Assembly (NCBI GenBank): GCA_019694835.1
Contig: JAIBBE010000074.1
Span: 1-64,000, forward strand
DNA length: 64,000 bases
Reading direction: 5' to 3'
DNA from: Fimbriimonadaceae bacterium
GTDB lineage: Bacteria > Armatimonadota > Fimbriimonadia > Fimbriimonadales > Fimbriimonadaceae
Shown: positions 25,722 through 35,124 of the stretch, piece by piece
Numbering within the stretch: the stretch's first letter is position 1
Layout of the letters: the number at the start of each line of letters is the position of its first letter
Notes under the pieces: model-generated
What the model saw: only the letters and a program-made list of their open reading frames with translations
Database searches by the model: none
Told to the model about the DNA's origin: nothing
Position numbers and translations under genes: made by a program

Positions 25722-28244
25722 CTAGTGGTCGCCCCAGCAACCCACCGGAGGCAGACCCTCATCGATCCCGCCACGCCCGAACGGGTTCGTTGGGGCGGGG
25801 GCGGCACCAGGGATGACGGTCTTGGGCAACAAGGCATCCGAGATTTGGCGATCAAGGCCCGCAAGGTGTTCCTTCGTTGCCCGGTCGCCGGCACGACGTT
25901 GGGCGCTGCGAACCTGGTCACGCATCGACTTGAGCTCCGCCATCGCGATCTCGCGGCTGGGGCTATTCGTCAGGTCCATCTTCGCCCCAAGCGCCTGGAC
26001 GAACGCGCGCTGCAGCGGGCGGCGGAACGCGTCGACCACGACCTTCTTCTCGGCCAGTTCACCCACGATGTCGCCGCGCATGTCGGCGATCATCTCGCGG
26101 ACCGTGTAGGTGCCGCCGCCCATCTTCGACTCCATGTCGAGCATTCTCGCAAGGCGGGTTTCGGACAGCAGCCCGTTGATCATGCGCGTCTGCGAGGCGA
26201 GGAGGCGGCTGCCGCCAAAGGATGGGCCAACTTTGTTCAAGACGGCCTCGCTGAGCAAGGCTTTTGGTGTCCGGAAGCAAATGTCGCCGATCAGATTGAC
26301 CGCCTTGCGCTGTTGTTCCTTCGCGACCGGATGGAAAACCCTGCCGCCGCGCCCGGCATGCGTATTGACCATCACCGAACCGCCGACGATCGGCAAGAGG
26401 TGCCCCAGTTCGGTGTTGTATTGCCCCCAGACCTCCCCGTACATCGTGTTGAGGTCGTCATAGGATTCGCCGAGTTTGGTGGTGGCAGGAATGATAAAGC
26501 TCATGACCCGCTCGAGGTTCTTGAACCCAAGGCGGGTGGCTTCGACGCCGTCCGAACCGAGATCTTCGCTCTGCTGACTCGGGTCACTGCCAAAGTTCGG
26601 GTTTGCTCCGAAACGAAGAAGCGGGTTATTCGCACTCTTGGCGGCAAGGGCATCGAGTTCGCGCTTCTCATCCATCGGGTTCTTCGCGCCGGGGATAGGC
26701 TTGTAGCCCCACTCGATGGCGTGCTTGTCATAGGGCGCAACCAACGGGATGAGTCGCGCGCCATCGCCAGGCTGGGCGACGTAGTTGAACCGACCGTAAT
26801 CCATGATGCTGGCCTCGTCGCCGTTCGCGTTCGTCCATTCAGGACTGCGAAGTTGGGCAATGGTGTAGGCGGCGCTCGCCTTGAAGTTGTGCTGCAGGCC
26901 GAGCGTGTGCCCAACCTCGTGAGCCACCACATATCGGACGAGATCACCCATCAAGTCGTCGGGGAAGGGAAGGCGCTGCGCTCGCTTGTCGAGCGGCGAG
27001 ACCTGGGAGAAGTACCACTTCGTATTGAGTTGCAGGATGTTATGCCAAATGATGATATGGGCCGAAATGATCTCTCCACTGCGGGGATCGTGGACATTCG
27101 GACCCATCGCGTTTTCGGTGGGGGTTGGTGCCCATCGGATGACATTGTAGCGGGCGTCCTCAGGACTCCAGGAGGGGTCCTCCGCGAGAGTTGGAGCGTC
27201 CTTGGCGATGATGGCATTGCGGAATCCCGCTTGCTCGAACGCGACCTGCCAGTCTTCAATGCCCTTTTTGACGTACTCGCGCCACTTCTCCGGGACCTCG
27301 CGGCTGACGTAGTAGACGATGGGCTTCACCGGGTCGCTGATCGCCGCACTGGGATCTTTCTTTTCAAGACGATGACGGGTGATGAATTCTCGCTCCACCA
27401 TCCGATGCTCGTCGGTGCCATAGTCTTCGAATCCCTCGGAGAAGTAGCCGACGCGCGAGTCGGTGAGGCGTCCCATCATCGGTTCTTCGGGAAGAAGCAC
27501 CATCGAATAGTGCACGAGGCCGGTGTTGCTGGCACCACGCTGAACTCCGCCGAACGGGTTCAGGGTAACGCCTCCTCCACCGCCGCCACCACGAAAGGTC
27601 ATTAAGGTCGTCACGTTGATATTGGTCGGAAAGGCAAAAACGTCCTCAAGGAAGGTGCGGCTTGCGTCGAGACTGCCTCCCCCCATCGCTGAAGCCACCG
27701 ATATCTCGGCCGGGTCAGTCGTGTAGAACCGGGTGACATCGATGACAGCCGAGTCGTTCGGGCCGTTCGACTCGACATCGAAGGTCTGCACGATCGGCGC
27801 AACGTTCGAATTGTCGACGGCTACCTTGATCGCTTCTCCCTTCTCCGCTCGGATACCAAACTTGCGCTGGCGCAGAAGGATCTTGTCTCCGCGACGCTCC
27901 CAGCCGACCACGAGGTCGTTAACCGAACTTCCGTTGAAACCGCCGACCGGCGTTGCCTTGAGTTCGGTGATCCAAAGGAAGTCGCGCCCGAGAAGATTCT
28001 TCGGTATCTCGAAGTACACCTTATCGTCCTTGCGATGCACCTTGAAGACGCCGTCTTGGGTCTTGAATTCCTTCGTGATGACCTCTTCATAGGGCTTGGG
28101 CTTGTTTGCAGCCGCTTGCGGCGGCCGCGGACCTTGACCTCCGCCAGGGCCAGTCGGAGGCTGCGCGCCGACGAACGAAGACGCTCCCATCGTCGCCGCA
28201 AGCACGGCAGCGAGACACAACGAACGAGTGGACAGACGAACCAT
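25722..28244 (-). CDS. Exported zinc-dependent metalloprotease (DUF5117/DUF4953-type gluzincin-like)
   Basis: An 840-residue protein with a signal peptide (SLCLAAVLAATMGASSFVGAQ) and a Pro/Gly-rich linker. The N-terminal half has the family segments KVYFEIPKNLLGRDFLWI and DVTRFYTTDP. The zinc site is HEVGHTLGLQHNFKAS, with His442, Glu443, His446 and His452 (HExxHxxGxxH, metzincin-like). YVVAHEVGHT is preceded by WAPTPTENAMGPNVHDPRSGEI, typical of the family, and SIMDYGRFNYVAQPGD follows as a Met-turn-like element. The family is large in Bacteroidota, planctomycetes and relatives; substrates are unknown. TAGGAT (opposite 28251-28256) is six bases before the ATG, a leaderless arrangement. Confidence 0.88.
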   Translation of the reverse strand: MVRLSTRSLCLAAVLAATMGASSFVGAQPPTGPGGGQGPRPPQAAANKPKPYEEVITKEFKTQDGVFKVHRKDDKVYFEIPKNLLGRDFLWITELKATPVGGFNGSSVNDLVVGWERRGDKILLRQRKFGIRAEKGEAIKVAVDNSNVAPIVQTFDVESNGPNDSAVIDVTRFYTTDPAEISVASAMGGGSLDASRTFLEDVFAFPTNINVTTLMTFRGGGGGGGVTLNPFGGVQRGASNTGLVHYSMVLLPEEPMMGRLTDSRVGYFSEGFEDYGTDEHRMVEREFITRHRLEKKDPSAAISDPVKPIVYYVSREVPEKWREYVKKGIEDWQVAFEQAGFRNAIIAKDAPTLAEDPSWSPEDARYNVIRWAPTPTENAMGPNVHDPRSGEIISAHIIIWHNILQLNTKWYFSQVSPLDKRAQRLPFPDDLMGDLVRYVVAHEVGHTLGLQHNFKASAAYTIAQLRSPEWTNANGDEASIMDYGRFNYVAQPGDGARLIPLVAPYDKHAIEWGYKPIPGAKNPMDEKRELDALAAKSANNPLLRFGANPNFGSDPSQQSEDLGSDGVEATRLGFKNLERVMSFIIPATTKLGESYDDLNTMYGEVWGQYNTELGHLLPIVGGSVMVNTHAGRGGRVFHPVAKEQQRKAVNLIGDICFRTPKALLSEAVLNKVGPSFGGSRLLASQTRMINGLLSETRLARMLDMESKMGGGTYTVREMIADMRGDIVGELAEKKVVVDAFRRPLQRAFVQALGAKMDLTNSPSREIAMAELKSMRDQVRSAQRRAGDRATKEHLAGLDRQISDALLPKTVIPGAAPAPTNPFGRGGIDEGLPPVGCWGDH

Positions 28245-28329
28245 TCCCGAATCCTAGCCCGAAATCCCGGTCGCCGTGGTGCCCGCACGAATCGATAAGA
28301 TGAAAATGAGCACGATTAACTCTGTTGAG

Positions 28330-29184
28330 CTACTCCGGACGGAACGCCATCCCGCTTCCTTCGTATTGGGGAAGGTAGCGGCGAAGCTGCTGCACGGTCT
28401 CCACGAACTTTTCGGCGGTCCAGCCGTACTCCTCAGCCAATTCCAAACCGATTTTGCGTGTGCTCGTGGCGAAAGGCCTGCCGTCACCGCGGTGGAAGTA
28501 GCTTGCTCCGACCCGGTCCGTACCCGTTTCGATGAGGCGGCGGGCGAAGTCCTTTGGATCGTTGATCGGAAGCATCGGACTGATACACGCGCATGTCCGG
28601 ATGCCTTGGGCCTTGAGGTGGGTCAAGGCCTGGAGTCGGCGGTCGATGCTCGCACAGTTCGGCTCGAACCGCTTGCGGATGACCTCGCTGTCCGTCGTCA
28701 CGCTCATGTTGACCCGCAAGTGAGCAAAGCGCCGGAGAATCGCGACGTCATCGACCACGAAGGGTGAACGCGTCTGGATCACGATTCGAGGTTGCGGGTG
28801 GACCGTTGCCATGAATTCCAGCAAAGATCGTGTGAGCCGTGTTTGGCGCTCAATCGGCTGGTAGGGGTCGGTGACGGAACCGATGAAAATGCTGCTGCCG
28901 GCCAAGCCCGTGTGAGTTCGAAGGAGAGCCAGTGCATTCTCCTTGACCTCGACCCACTTACCCCAGTTCTGAGCTTTCTCGACATCGGGCACAAAGAACA
29001 CCGCGTAGCAGTACGCGCACCCAAATTGGCAGCCAACATAGGGGTTGAGTGTGAAGTCGTAGCCGCGCGTATACCCATTGCCACGGGCGAGGATCGACTT
29101 GGATAGGCGCGACTTCACTTCGCACGCGTGATTCAGGCTCAGCGGCGTTGAGGGCTTTTCTGGCTCGATAAGAGTGAGCTGCAT
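28330..29184 (-). CDS. SPL-family radical SAM protein (Rv2578c-like)
   Basis: A protein of about 284 residues with the radical SAM cluster motif C52-x3-C56-x2-C59 in VGCQFGCAYCYA. SIFIGSVTDPYQPIERQ, RIVIQTRSPFVVDD and VNMSVTTDSEVIRKRFEP match proteins of the spore photoproduct lyase superfamily that are common in non-sporulating bacteria. The true reaction is not known; DNA repair is only a guess. ATG 29184 was preferred to the upstream TTG (29199), because that TTG overlaps the TATAAT box opposite 29199-29204. The leader would be about seven bases with no ribosome site. It is divergent from motA. Confidence 0.85.
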   Translation of the reverse strand: MQLTLIEPEKPSTPLSLNHACEVKSRLSKSILARGNGYTRGYDFTLNPYVGCQFGCAYCYAVFFVPDVEKAQNWGKWVEVKENALALLRTHTGLAGSSIFIGSVTDPYQPIERQTRLTRSLLEFMATVHPQPRIVIQTRSPFVVDDVAILRRFAHLRVNMSVTTDSEVIRKRFEPNCASIDRRLQALTHLKAQGIRTCACISPMLPINDPKDFARRLIETGTDRVGASYFHRGDGRPFATSTRKIGLELAEEYGWTAEKFVETVQQLRRYLPQYEGSGMAFRPE

Positions 29185-29319
29185 AATAGGTAGACGCAAT
29201 TATACTATCATTGGTTTCGGTCAATCTGGGTCAGTTGCGTGGGATTTCACGGCCAAGGAGGGTCGAGCCGGGTAACCCTCGCGAAAGCGAATCAGCTTGC
29301 CGACAATTAGACCAGCCCA

Positions 29320-30180
29320 ATGTTCGTCATCATCGGCATCGTCATCGTTCTCGCTGCAACCATGGTGGGCTACACCATGCACGGCGGAAAAGTCGGGGTG
29401 CTCATCCAGATCAACGAGTTCGTCGTTCTGGGTGGGGCCGGGCTTGGGTCGTTCCTTGCCGCCAATGGCATGAACAACTTCAAGGCAGCGATCAAGGGGG
29501 TCATGGGATTGCTCAAGCCCGACCCCTACACAAAGCCGGTCTATCTCGATCTCTTGAAGATGATGTACCAGCTGTTCAACGTCGCGCGAAAAGAAGGTTT
29601 GCTCGGCTTGGAAAAGCACATCGAGAACCCAGCCGAATCGGAGATCATCAAGAAGTACCCGCGCTTCATCGCAGACCACCACGCATGCCCGTTTTTCTGC
29701 GACACCCTCAAAGTCATCCTCACCGGCGCAGTCGGTCCGCATGACCTCTCGGAGATGATGGAGCTCGACCTCGAGGTCGCCCACCAAGAGGCCAAGATCC
29801 CGCAGGAAGCGGTCCAGACCGTTGGTGACGCGATGCCTGGATTCGGAATCGTTGCCGCTGTTCTTGGCGTTATCATCACGATGGGCAAGATCGGGGGCGA
29901 CGCGGCTGCCATTGGTGAGAGCGTCGCGGCCGCACTTGTCGGTACGTTCTTGGGCATCTTGCTCGCCTACGGCATCTTCGCCCCGATGGCCCGCGCCATG
30001 GAACTTCGGCTCAACAGCGAAGCTCAGTACATGAACTGCATTCGCTACGCGCTCTTCAGCTTCGCGCGTGGCGAGTCGCCGATTACGTGTGTCGAGTTCG
30101 CCCGCCGCAACATCGAGCCTGCGGTTCGACCCGGCTTCATGGAAATGGAAAAGGCGGTTAAGGAGAAAGAAGCGGCCTAG
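29320..30180 (+). CDS. motA: Flagellar motor stator protein MotA
   Basis: A 286-residue inner-membrane protein of the MotA/ExbB type with four membrane helices: about 1-20, 32-50, 165-190 (QTVGDAMPGFGIVAAVLGVIITMGK) and 195-225 (GESVAAALVGTFLGILLAYGIFAP). The large cytoplasmic loop between helices 2 and 3 has the long helices that touch FliG. With MotB it forms the proton channel that turns the flagellum. TAGACC six bases before the ATG resembles the local leaderless promoter motif. motB follows 2 bp after its stop. No other flagellar gene is in the window. Confidence 0.95.
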   Translation: MFVIIGIVIVLAATMVGYTMHGGKVGVLIQINEFVVLGGAGLGSFLAANGMNNFKAAIKGVMGLLKPDPYTKPVYLDLLKMMYQLFNVARKEGLLGLEKHIENPAESEIIKKYPRFIADHHACPFFCDTLKVILTGAVGPHDLSEMMELDLEVAHQEAKIPQEAVQTVGDAMPGFGIVAAVLGVIITMGKIGGDAAAIGESVAAALVGTFLGILLAYGIFAPMARAMELRLNSEAQYMNCIRYALFSFARGESPITCVEFARRNIEPAVRPGFMEMEKAVKEKEAA

Positions 30181-30182
30181 CG

Positions 30183-31052
30183 ATGAGTGACGGCACCCCG
30201 ATCATCATCAAGAAGAAAAAGGCACACGGCCATGGCCACCACGGCGGCTCGTGGAAGGTCGCGTACGCGGACTTCGTAACCGCCATGATGGCGTTCTTCA
30301 TGGTCATGTGGATCATGGGCCTGTCCGACCAGACCCGCGCGCAGATTCAGGGCTACTTCAACGATCCGGCAGGATTCATGAAGAACCCGCCACGATCCAA
30401 AAACATCATGGTTGCCGGAATGCCGGCCTCGAAGAAGGCGGCGAGCAAAGAGAACGGCGAGGACGTCCAGGGCAAGCAAGAAGCCGCTCGGCAGCTTGAA
30501 CGGAAGCTCAAGGGCGAACTGAGCGCCGAAGGCAAAGCCGGCGACAACGAGGTCAAGGCCCTCCTTCAGGGCGTCGAGATCACCATCACCGACGAAGGGG
30601 TCCAAATCGAGTTTATCGAGAAGCACCGCACCTTCTTCGAGATAGGTAGCGCCGTCATTCGGCCGGAAGCGCGCCAAGTGGTCGCCACGATTGGGAAAGT
30701 GCTGGCGGCAACGAAGCGAACGATGATGATCGATGGCCACACCGACTCGCGACCCCTCAACAATCCCGCTTACAACAACTGGGACCTCAGCACGGACCGC
30801 GCCGCAGCGGTGAGGCGTCTCTTCCAGACCACAGGCGTTTCGGACAAGCAGTTCCTACAAGTTCGCGGCAACGCCGATCGGAAGCTGCGCATTCCAAGTG
30901 ATCCTTACAATTCCGAGAACCGGCGGGTCACGATCATGCTGCCGTTCAAAGTCTACGGATTGCCCGCCGACCTGGTGACGAACAAGACTGGCGAGAACTT
31001 TCCACCCGAAGTTGACCTGCGCCCGCCCGCCCCGAAGATTTCCGGTAACTGA
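30183..31052 (+). CDS. motB: Flagellar motor stator protein MotB
   Basis: A 289-residue protein. After a Lys/His-rich cytoplasmic start (IIIKKKKAHGHGHHGG) comes one membrane helix WKVAYADFVTAMMAFFMVMW, in which Asp30 is the proton-binding residue. A periplasmic plug and linker (about 55-120) lead into an OmpA-like peptidoglycan-binding domain (about 150-260) with MMIDGHTDSRPL and WDLSTDRAAAVRRLF. It anchors the stator to the cell wall. The gene sits 2 bp after motA with no separate promoter visible. The stop codon lies directly before the TATAGT box of the DinB gene. Confidence 0.95.
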   Translation: MSDGTPIIIKKKKAHGHGHHGGSWKVAYADFVTAMMAFFMVMWIMGLSDQTRAQIQGYFNDPAGFMKNPPRSKNIMVAGMPASKKAASKENGEDVQGKQEAARQLERKLKGELSAEGKAGDNEVKALLQGVEITITDEGVQIEFIEKHRTFFEIGSAVIRPEARQVVATIGKVLAATKRTMMIDGHTDSRPLNNPAYNNWDLSTDRAAAVRRLFQTTGVSDKQFLQVRGNADRKLRIPSDPYNSENRRVTIMLPFKVYGLPADLVTNKTGENFPPEVDLRPPAPKISGN

Positions 31053-31065
31053 TATAGTTCACGCC

Positions 31066-31503
31066 ATGCGCGATCAATTGGCGGATGGCTTTCGATACGA
31101 TTTGTGGGCAAACCTGAAGTGGGTCGATATTCTCCCCCGATTCCAGGATCGTGAGCGGGCCGAGACGGTGCTTCGACATGTTCTCAACGCCCAGCACGTA
31201 TGGCTCACTCGGTCACTGAGTGCTGAAGAAGTACCGAACCTCCCCGCCGACCTCACGGAAGGGCTTCAATCAATGAACGCGGCTTGGATCGAGTTCCTCC
31301 GTATCTCAGATCCCGAGGCCTTCGTGTCCTACACCACCTTCAAGGGCGAGCCCTACTTCAACACCGTCGAGCAGATCGCAAGGCATGTCGTGAACCACGG
31401 CACGTATCATCGCGGGCAGCTCCGGGGGCTGGCCCAAGCCGAAGGCTGGGACGACTTCGAGGACACCGACCTCATTCGTTGGCACCGCGAGACTTCGTCC
31501 TGA
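31066..31503 (+). CDS. DinB-family four-helix protein
   Basis: A 145-residue protein of the DinB/YfiT fold. Likely metal ligands are His in LRHVLNAQHVW near 42-48 and the two His in HVVNHGTYHRGQL near 120-128. Related enzymes include thiol S-transferases that use bacillithiol or mycothiol; for this member the reaction is unknown. ATG 31066 follows TATAGT (31053-31058) by seven bases, so the mRNA is probably leaderless, transcribed from a promoter just behind motB. Confidence 0.85.
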   Translation: MRDQLADGFRYDLWANLKWVDILPRFQDRERAETVLRHVLNAQHVWLTRSLSAEEVPNLPADLTEGLQSMNAAWIEFLRISDPEAFVSYTTFKGEPYFNTVEQIARHVVNHGTYHRGQLRGLAQAEGWDDFEDTDLIRWHRETSS

Positions 31504-31576
31504 CATCGTGAGCCAATAGTGGGCCCTCTGGGCCCGAAACGAAACGCAGGCTTCACGCCGACAGTAGACTCCGGGC

Positions 31577-34500
31577 GTGATTGCTTCTCTTTTTGCAGTG
31601 ATGACGGTCGCTCCGGGGGCCGTGTCGCTTGGCGACGAAACCCCGCTTCTGATGCAGAACCCGACGATGAACGCGACGACCATCGTGTTCTCCTTCGCGG
31701 GCGATCTTTGGTCTGTTCCGCGTTCGGGAGGTGCCGCTTCCCGGCTGACCAGTTCGCCCGGCGTCGAAAACGTCCCCCGATTCTCACCCGATGGCAAGAC
31801 GGTTGCCTTCAGTGGTGAGTACGAGGGAAACCTCGATGTGTACATCGTTCCGGTCAGCGGCGGGGTGCCCAAGCGCTTGACGTTCGCTCCCAGCGGGGAC
31901 TTCGTGAAGGGCTGGACTCCCGATGGCAAGAACGTGCTGTATACGTCGAACATGCTTTCCGCCACCGATTTGCCGCGGCTCCTCACCGTCGATCTCAATG
32001 GAGGAATGCCAAAGTCGCTCCCGCTGCCCAGCGGCTCGACCGGATGTTACTCGCCCGACGGCTCGATGATCGCCTACGACCCGGGCATGAAGTGGCAGGC
32101 TTCTTGGAAGCGATATCGCGGCGGACAGACGTCGAAGATCTGGGTCGCGAAACTCTCGGATTCGACGGTGACCGAACTGCCGCGACGGAACAGCAACGAC
32201 ACCGAGCCCATGTGGGTCGGCGACAAGATCTACTTCCTATCCGATCGGAATGGACCCACGACCCTCTTCAGCTACGACCGCGCGACAAAAAAGACCAACG
32301 AGCTGGTCAAGAACGCCGGATTCGAGATGAAGAGCGCGTCGGCAGGGCCGGGCGGCATTGTGGTCGAGCAGTTCGGGTCAATCAAGATCTACGACACAGC
32401 GAAAGGACGCCTCGAGGACGTGCCGATCAGCATCGCGGGCGACTTCCCTGAAGTGCGGGAGCAGTTCAAGAATGCCAGCACCATGATTGCCGGAGCATCC
32501 ATCTCGCCGACCGGGGCGCGCACCGCCTTCGAGGCCCGTGGCGACATTTGGACGGTACCGGCAAGCAAGGGAGATATCCGGAACCTTACCTCGAGCAGCG
32601 GGGAAGCTGATCGCGCGCCAACCTGGTCTCCGGATGGCCAGTCGCTCGCGTACTTGAGCGACAAGGGCGGCGAGTATCGACTTGCCATAGTCCCCTCGAA
32701 GGGCGGAGAACCGACTTACTACGAACTTGGCGATTCTCCTGCTTACTACTATTCACCGCAGTGGTCACCGGATTCAAAGAAGCTGGTCTACACCGACAAT
32801 CGCCACAGCATCTGGATCTTCGATGTCGCAACCAAGAAGAACACCAAGGTCGACACCACACCTTATGAAAACCCAGCGCTGACGATGAATCCTTCGTGGT
32901 CGCCGGACAGCAAGTGGCTGACCTACCATCGCGATCTCGACAGCCATGTCACCGCCGTCTTTCTGTACTCACTGGACTCCGGCAGGGTCACCCAGGTCAC
33001 AGACGGACTCAGTGACGCGTTCTCGCCATGCTTCGACCGGGGCGGAAAGTACCTGTACTTTGGCGCCAGCACTAACTCGGCGACGGGTAACGCTTGGCTG
33101 GACCTCTCCAGCTACCGATCGATCAACCGGACGGCCTCCCTTTACTGCGCAGTGCTAAGAAAGGATCTGCCCTCCCCGCTCGCCCCGCAGAGCGACGATG
33201 AGGCTGCGCCCGCAAAGCCCGGTTCCGAGAAGCCCAAGGAAGAAGCGTTCAAGATCGATTTGGACGGTTTGGACCAGCGGATCGTAACGCTGCCCATGCC
33301 GGCGTTGAACTACGTGGGAATTAAAGCTGGCGCAGCCGGCTCGGTCTTCGCCCTCGACGTCGCACCCCTTGCGACGATCACCGATCCGCCCCGAACGACG
33401 CTGTGGAAGCTCGATCTGGCCACGCGCACACCTTCTCCGTATGCGACGGGCGTGAATGCGCTCGACGTAACTCCCGACGGCCAGAAGCTGCTGCTCTTCC
33501 GAGGTGGTTCGTGGCAAATCGTCCCCTCGGCGGCACCTCCCGCTCCGGGTCAAGGCGCCCTCGACCTGAGCACGATGCAAGTCAAGGTCGACCCGAAACA
33601 GGAATGGAAGCAGATCTTCCACGAGGCCCTGCGCATTCAGCGGGATTTCTTCTATGCGCCGAACTTCCACGGCCAGGACCTCAAGGCCCTGGAGCGCCGA
33701 TATGAGCCTTTCCTCGAGGGCCTTGTCTCGCGAGCCGATCTCAATTATCTCCTCGAGGACATGCTTGGCGAACTCTGCGTCGGTCACATGTTTGTGAACG
33801 GGGGCGACATTCCAGCCGGACCCCAAGGGGTTCCGAACGGGTTGCTTGGCGCGGATTACACTCTCGAAAACGGACGGTATCGCTTCGCGCGCATCTACAA
33901 CGGCGAGAACTGGAATCCCGGACTGCGGGCTCCTCTAACGCAGCCGGGCGTCGATGTCCGCGTGAACGACTATCTCCTCGCTATCGACGGCAAGAACCTG
34001 ACCGACAAGGACAACATCTACGAGGCGCTCCAGAACCGTGCTGGCAAGCAGGTGATGTTGAAGGTCGGACCGAATCCCGACGGGACGGGCTCGCGAGAAG
34101 CCCTCGTGGTACCGACCGGCTCGGAGGCCGGACTCAGGCTGATGGCATGGCGCGAAGACAATCGACGAATGGTCGACAAGCTGAGCGGAGGCAAACTCGG
34201 CTACATGCACATCCCCGACACCAACGTTGGTGGATGGACCAACTTTAACCGCTACTACTATGCTCAGCTCGATAAGAAGGGCATGGTCGTTGACGAGCGG
34301 TTCAACCATGGCGGTCAGGTGGACGACTTCATGACCGAGATGATGACCCGACCGCTGCGCAGCATGTGGACGTCACGCTACGGCAAGGACTTTGCCAGTC
34401 CATTCTCGATGGTCTATGGTCCGAAGGCCTTGCTGATCAATGCCTACGCTGGCTCTGGTGGAGACTACTTCCCGTGGGTGTTCCGAAAGGCGGGCGCGGG

Positions 34501-34813
34501 ACCACTGATCGGAACCCGAACTTGGGGCGGCCTCGTCGGCATCCTCATATTCCCGACCTTCATCGATGGCGGAGGCGTCACCGCTCCCAATATTGCCTTC
34601 TACAATCCAGACGGCACGTGGGACGTGGAGAATCACGGCGTCGCGCCCGACATCGAATTGGACCTTGATCCTGCCCTCTGGCGGCAAGGCCGAGATTCCC
34701 AGTTGGAGCGCGGGGTCGAGGAAGTCATGAAGATGCTCAAGACGTGGAAATGGCCGGAAATCAAGAAGCCTGCCTATCCCGACAAGAGCAAGACGCCCCC
34801 GCCAGGCCAGTAG
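31577..34813 (+). CDS. tri: Tricorn-type protease (S41 family)
   Basis: A 1078-residue protein, close to the 1071 residues of archaeal tricorn. An N-terminal hydrophobic segment is short, so export is likely but not certain. Beta-propeller repeats fill about 30-660 (RFSPDGKTVAFSG, GWTPDGKNVLYTS, TWSPDGQSLAYLSDKGG, QWSPDSKKLVYTD). A helical and PDZ part follows (VDVRVNDYLLAIDGKNL), then the S41 peptidase domain with VDERFNHGGQVDDF and NAYAGSGGDYFPW, where Ser960 is the candidate nucleophile, followed by GTRTWGGLVG. Tricorn cuts peptides left by the proteasome; in bacteria such proteins are probably periplasmic peptidases. The GTG start follows TAGACT (31565-31570) by six bases, so it is probably leaderless. 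Confidence 0.9.
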   Translation: MIASLFAVMTVAPGAVSLGDETPLLMQNPTMNATTIVFSFAGDLWSVPRSGGAASRLTSSPGVENVPRFSPDGKTVAFSGEYEGNLDVYIVPVSGGVPKRLTFAPSGDFVKGWTPDGKNVLYTSNMLSATDLPRLLTVDLNGGMPKSLPLPSGSTGCYSPDGSMIAYDPGMKWQASWKRYRGGQTSKIWVAKLSDSTVTELPRRNSNDTEPMWVGDKIYFLSDRNGPTTLFSYDRATKKTNELVKNAGFEMKSASAGPGGIVVEQFGSIKIYDTAKGRLEDVPISIAGDFPEVREQFKNASTMIAGASISPTGARTAFEARGDIWTVPASKGDIRNLTSSSGEADRAPTWSPDGQSLAYLSDKGGEYRLAIVPSKGGEPTYYELGDSPAYYYSPQWSPDSKKLVYTDNRHSIWIFDVATKKNTKVDTTPYENPALTMNPSWSPDSKWLTYHRDLDSHVTAVFLYSLDSGRVTQVTDGLSDAFSPCFDRGGKYLYFGASTNSATGNAWLDLSSYRSINRTASLYCAVLRKDLPSPLAPQSDDEAAPAKPGSEKPKEEAFKIDLDGLDQRIVTLPMPALNYVGIKAGAAGSVFALDVAPLATITDPPRTTLWKLDLATRTPSPYATGVNALDVTPDGQKLLLFRGGSWQIVPSAAPPAPGQGALDLSTMQVKVDPKQEWKQIFHEALRIQRDFFYAPNFHGQDLKALERRYEPFLEGLVSRADLNYLLEDMLGELCVGHMFVNGGDIPAGPQGVPNGLLGADYTLENGRYRFARIYNGENWNPGLRAPLTQPGVDVRVNDYLLAIDGKNLTDKDNIYEALQNRAGKQVMLKVGPNPDGTGSREALVVPTGSEAGLRLMAWREDNRRMVDKLSGGKLGYMHIPDTNVGGWTNFNRYYYAQLDKKGMVVDERFNHGGQVDDFMTEMMTRPLRSMWTSRYGKDFASPFSMVYGPKALLINAYAGSGGDYFPWVFRKAGAGPLIGTRTWGGLVGILIFPTFIDGGGVTAPNIAFYNPDGTWDVENHGVAPDIELDLDPALWRQGRDSQLERGVEEVMKMLKTWKWPEIKKPAYPDKSKTPPPGQ

Positions 34814-34817
34814 GGCC

Positions 34818-34957
34818 GCCCCCTCCCTGTCCCTCCCCCACCGGAGTGGGAGAGGGGACGCGACCGACCTGCTCAACCAGGAACTGCTCGATCAGCGACC
34901 GGAAATCCCAAACACGTCCCCTCTCCCACTCTCGTGGGGGAGGGACAGGGAGGGGGC
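34818..34957. repeat. Long inverted repeat, family B
   Basis: Arms of 42 bp at 34818-34859 and 34916-34957 enclose 56 bp. The right arm has a small mismatch (CTCTCG for CTCCGG). It starts four bases after the tricorn stop codon. The rest of the gap to pdhA (34958-35124) holds a TAAGAT box near 35035-35041, probably the pdhA promoter with a leader of roughly 80 nt. Confidence 0.9.
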
Positions 34958-35124
34958 CGGAGGCGGAAGCCCAGCGGGCCGGCGTACATTCACCGCAAAC
35001 GCGCATATTTTCATCCCCGAATAACCTCAAAGAGGTAAGATATGCGCTGGCCTGCGACCGCACCAATGACGTTGCACCCCGGGCTTCATCCCCTTTTCAC
35101 AAGGAAAAAGGAAGAGAAGAATTC

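Noticed and set aside
25704..27605. Open frame of 633 codons on the plus strand
   Set aside because: It is antisense to the exported zinc protease, which has a signal peptide and an intact HExxH site. The frame is open only because of G+C-biased codon use.
34744..35124. N-terminal extension of PdhA
   Set aside because: It overlaps the tricorn gene and a family B inverted repeat; homologues start near 35125.
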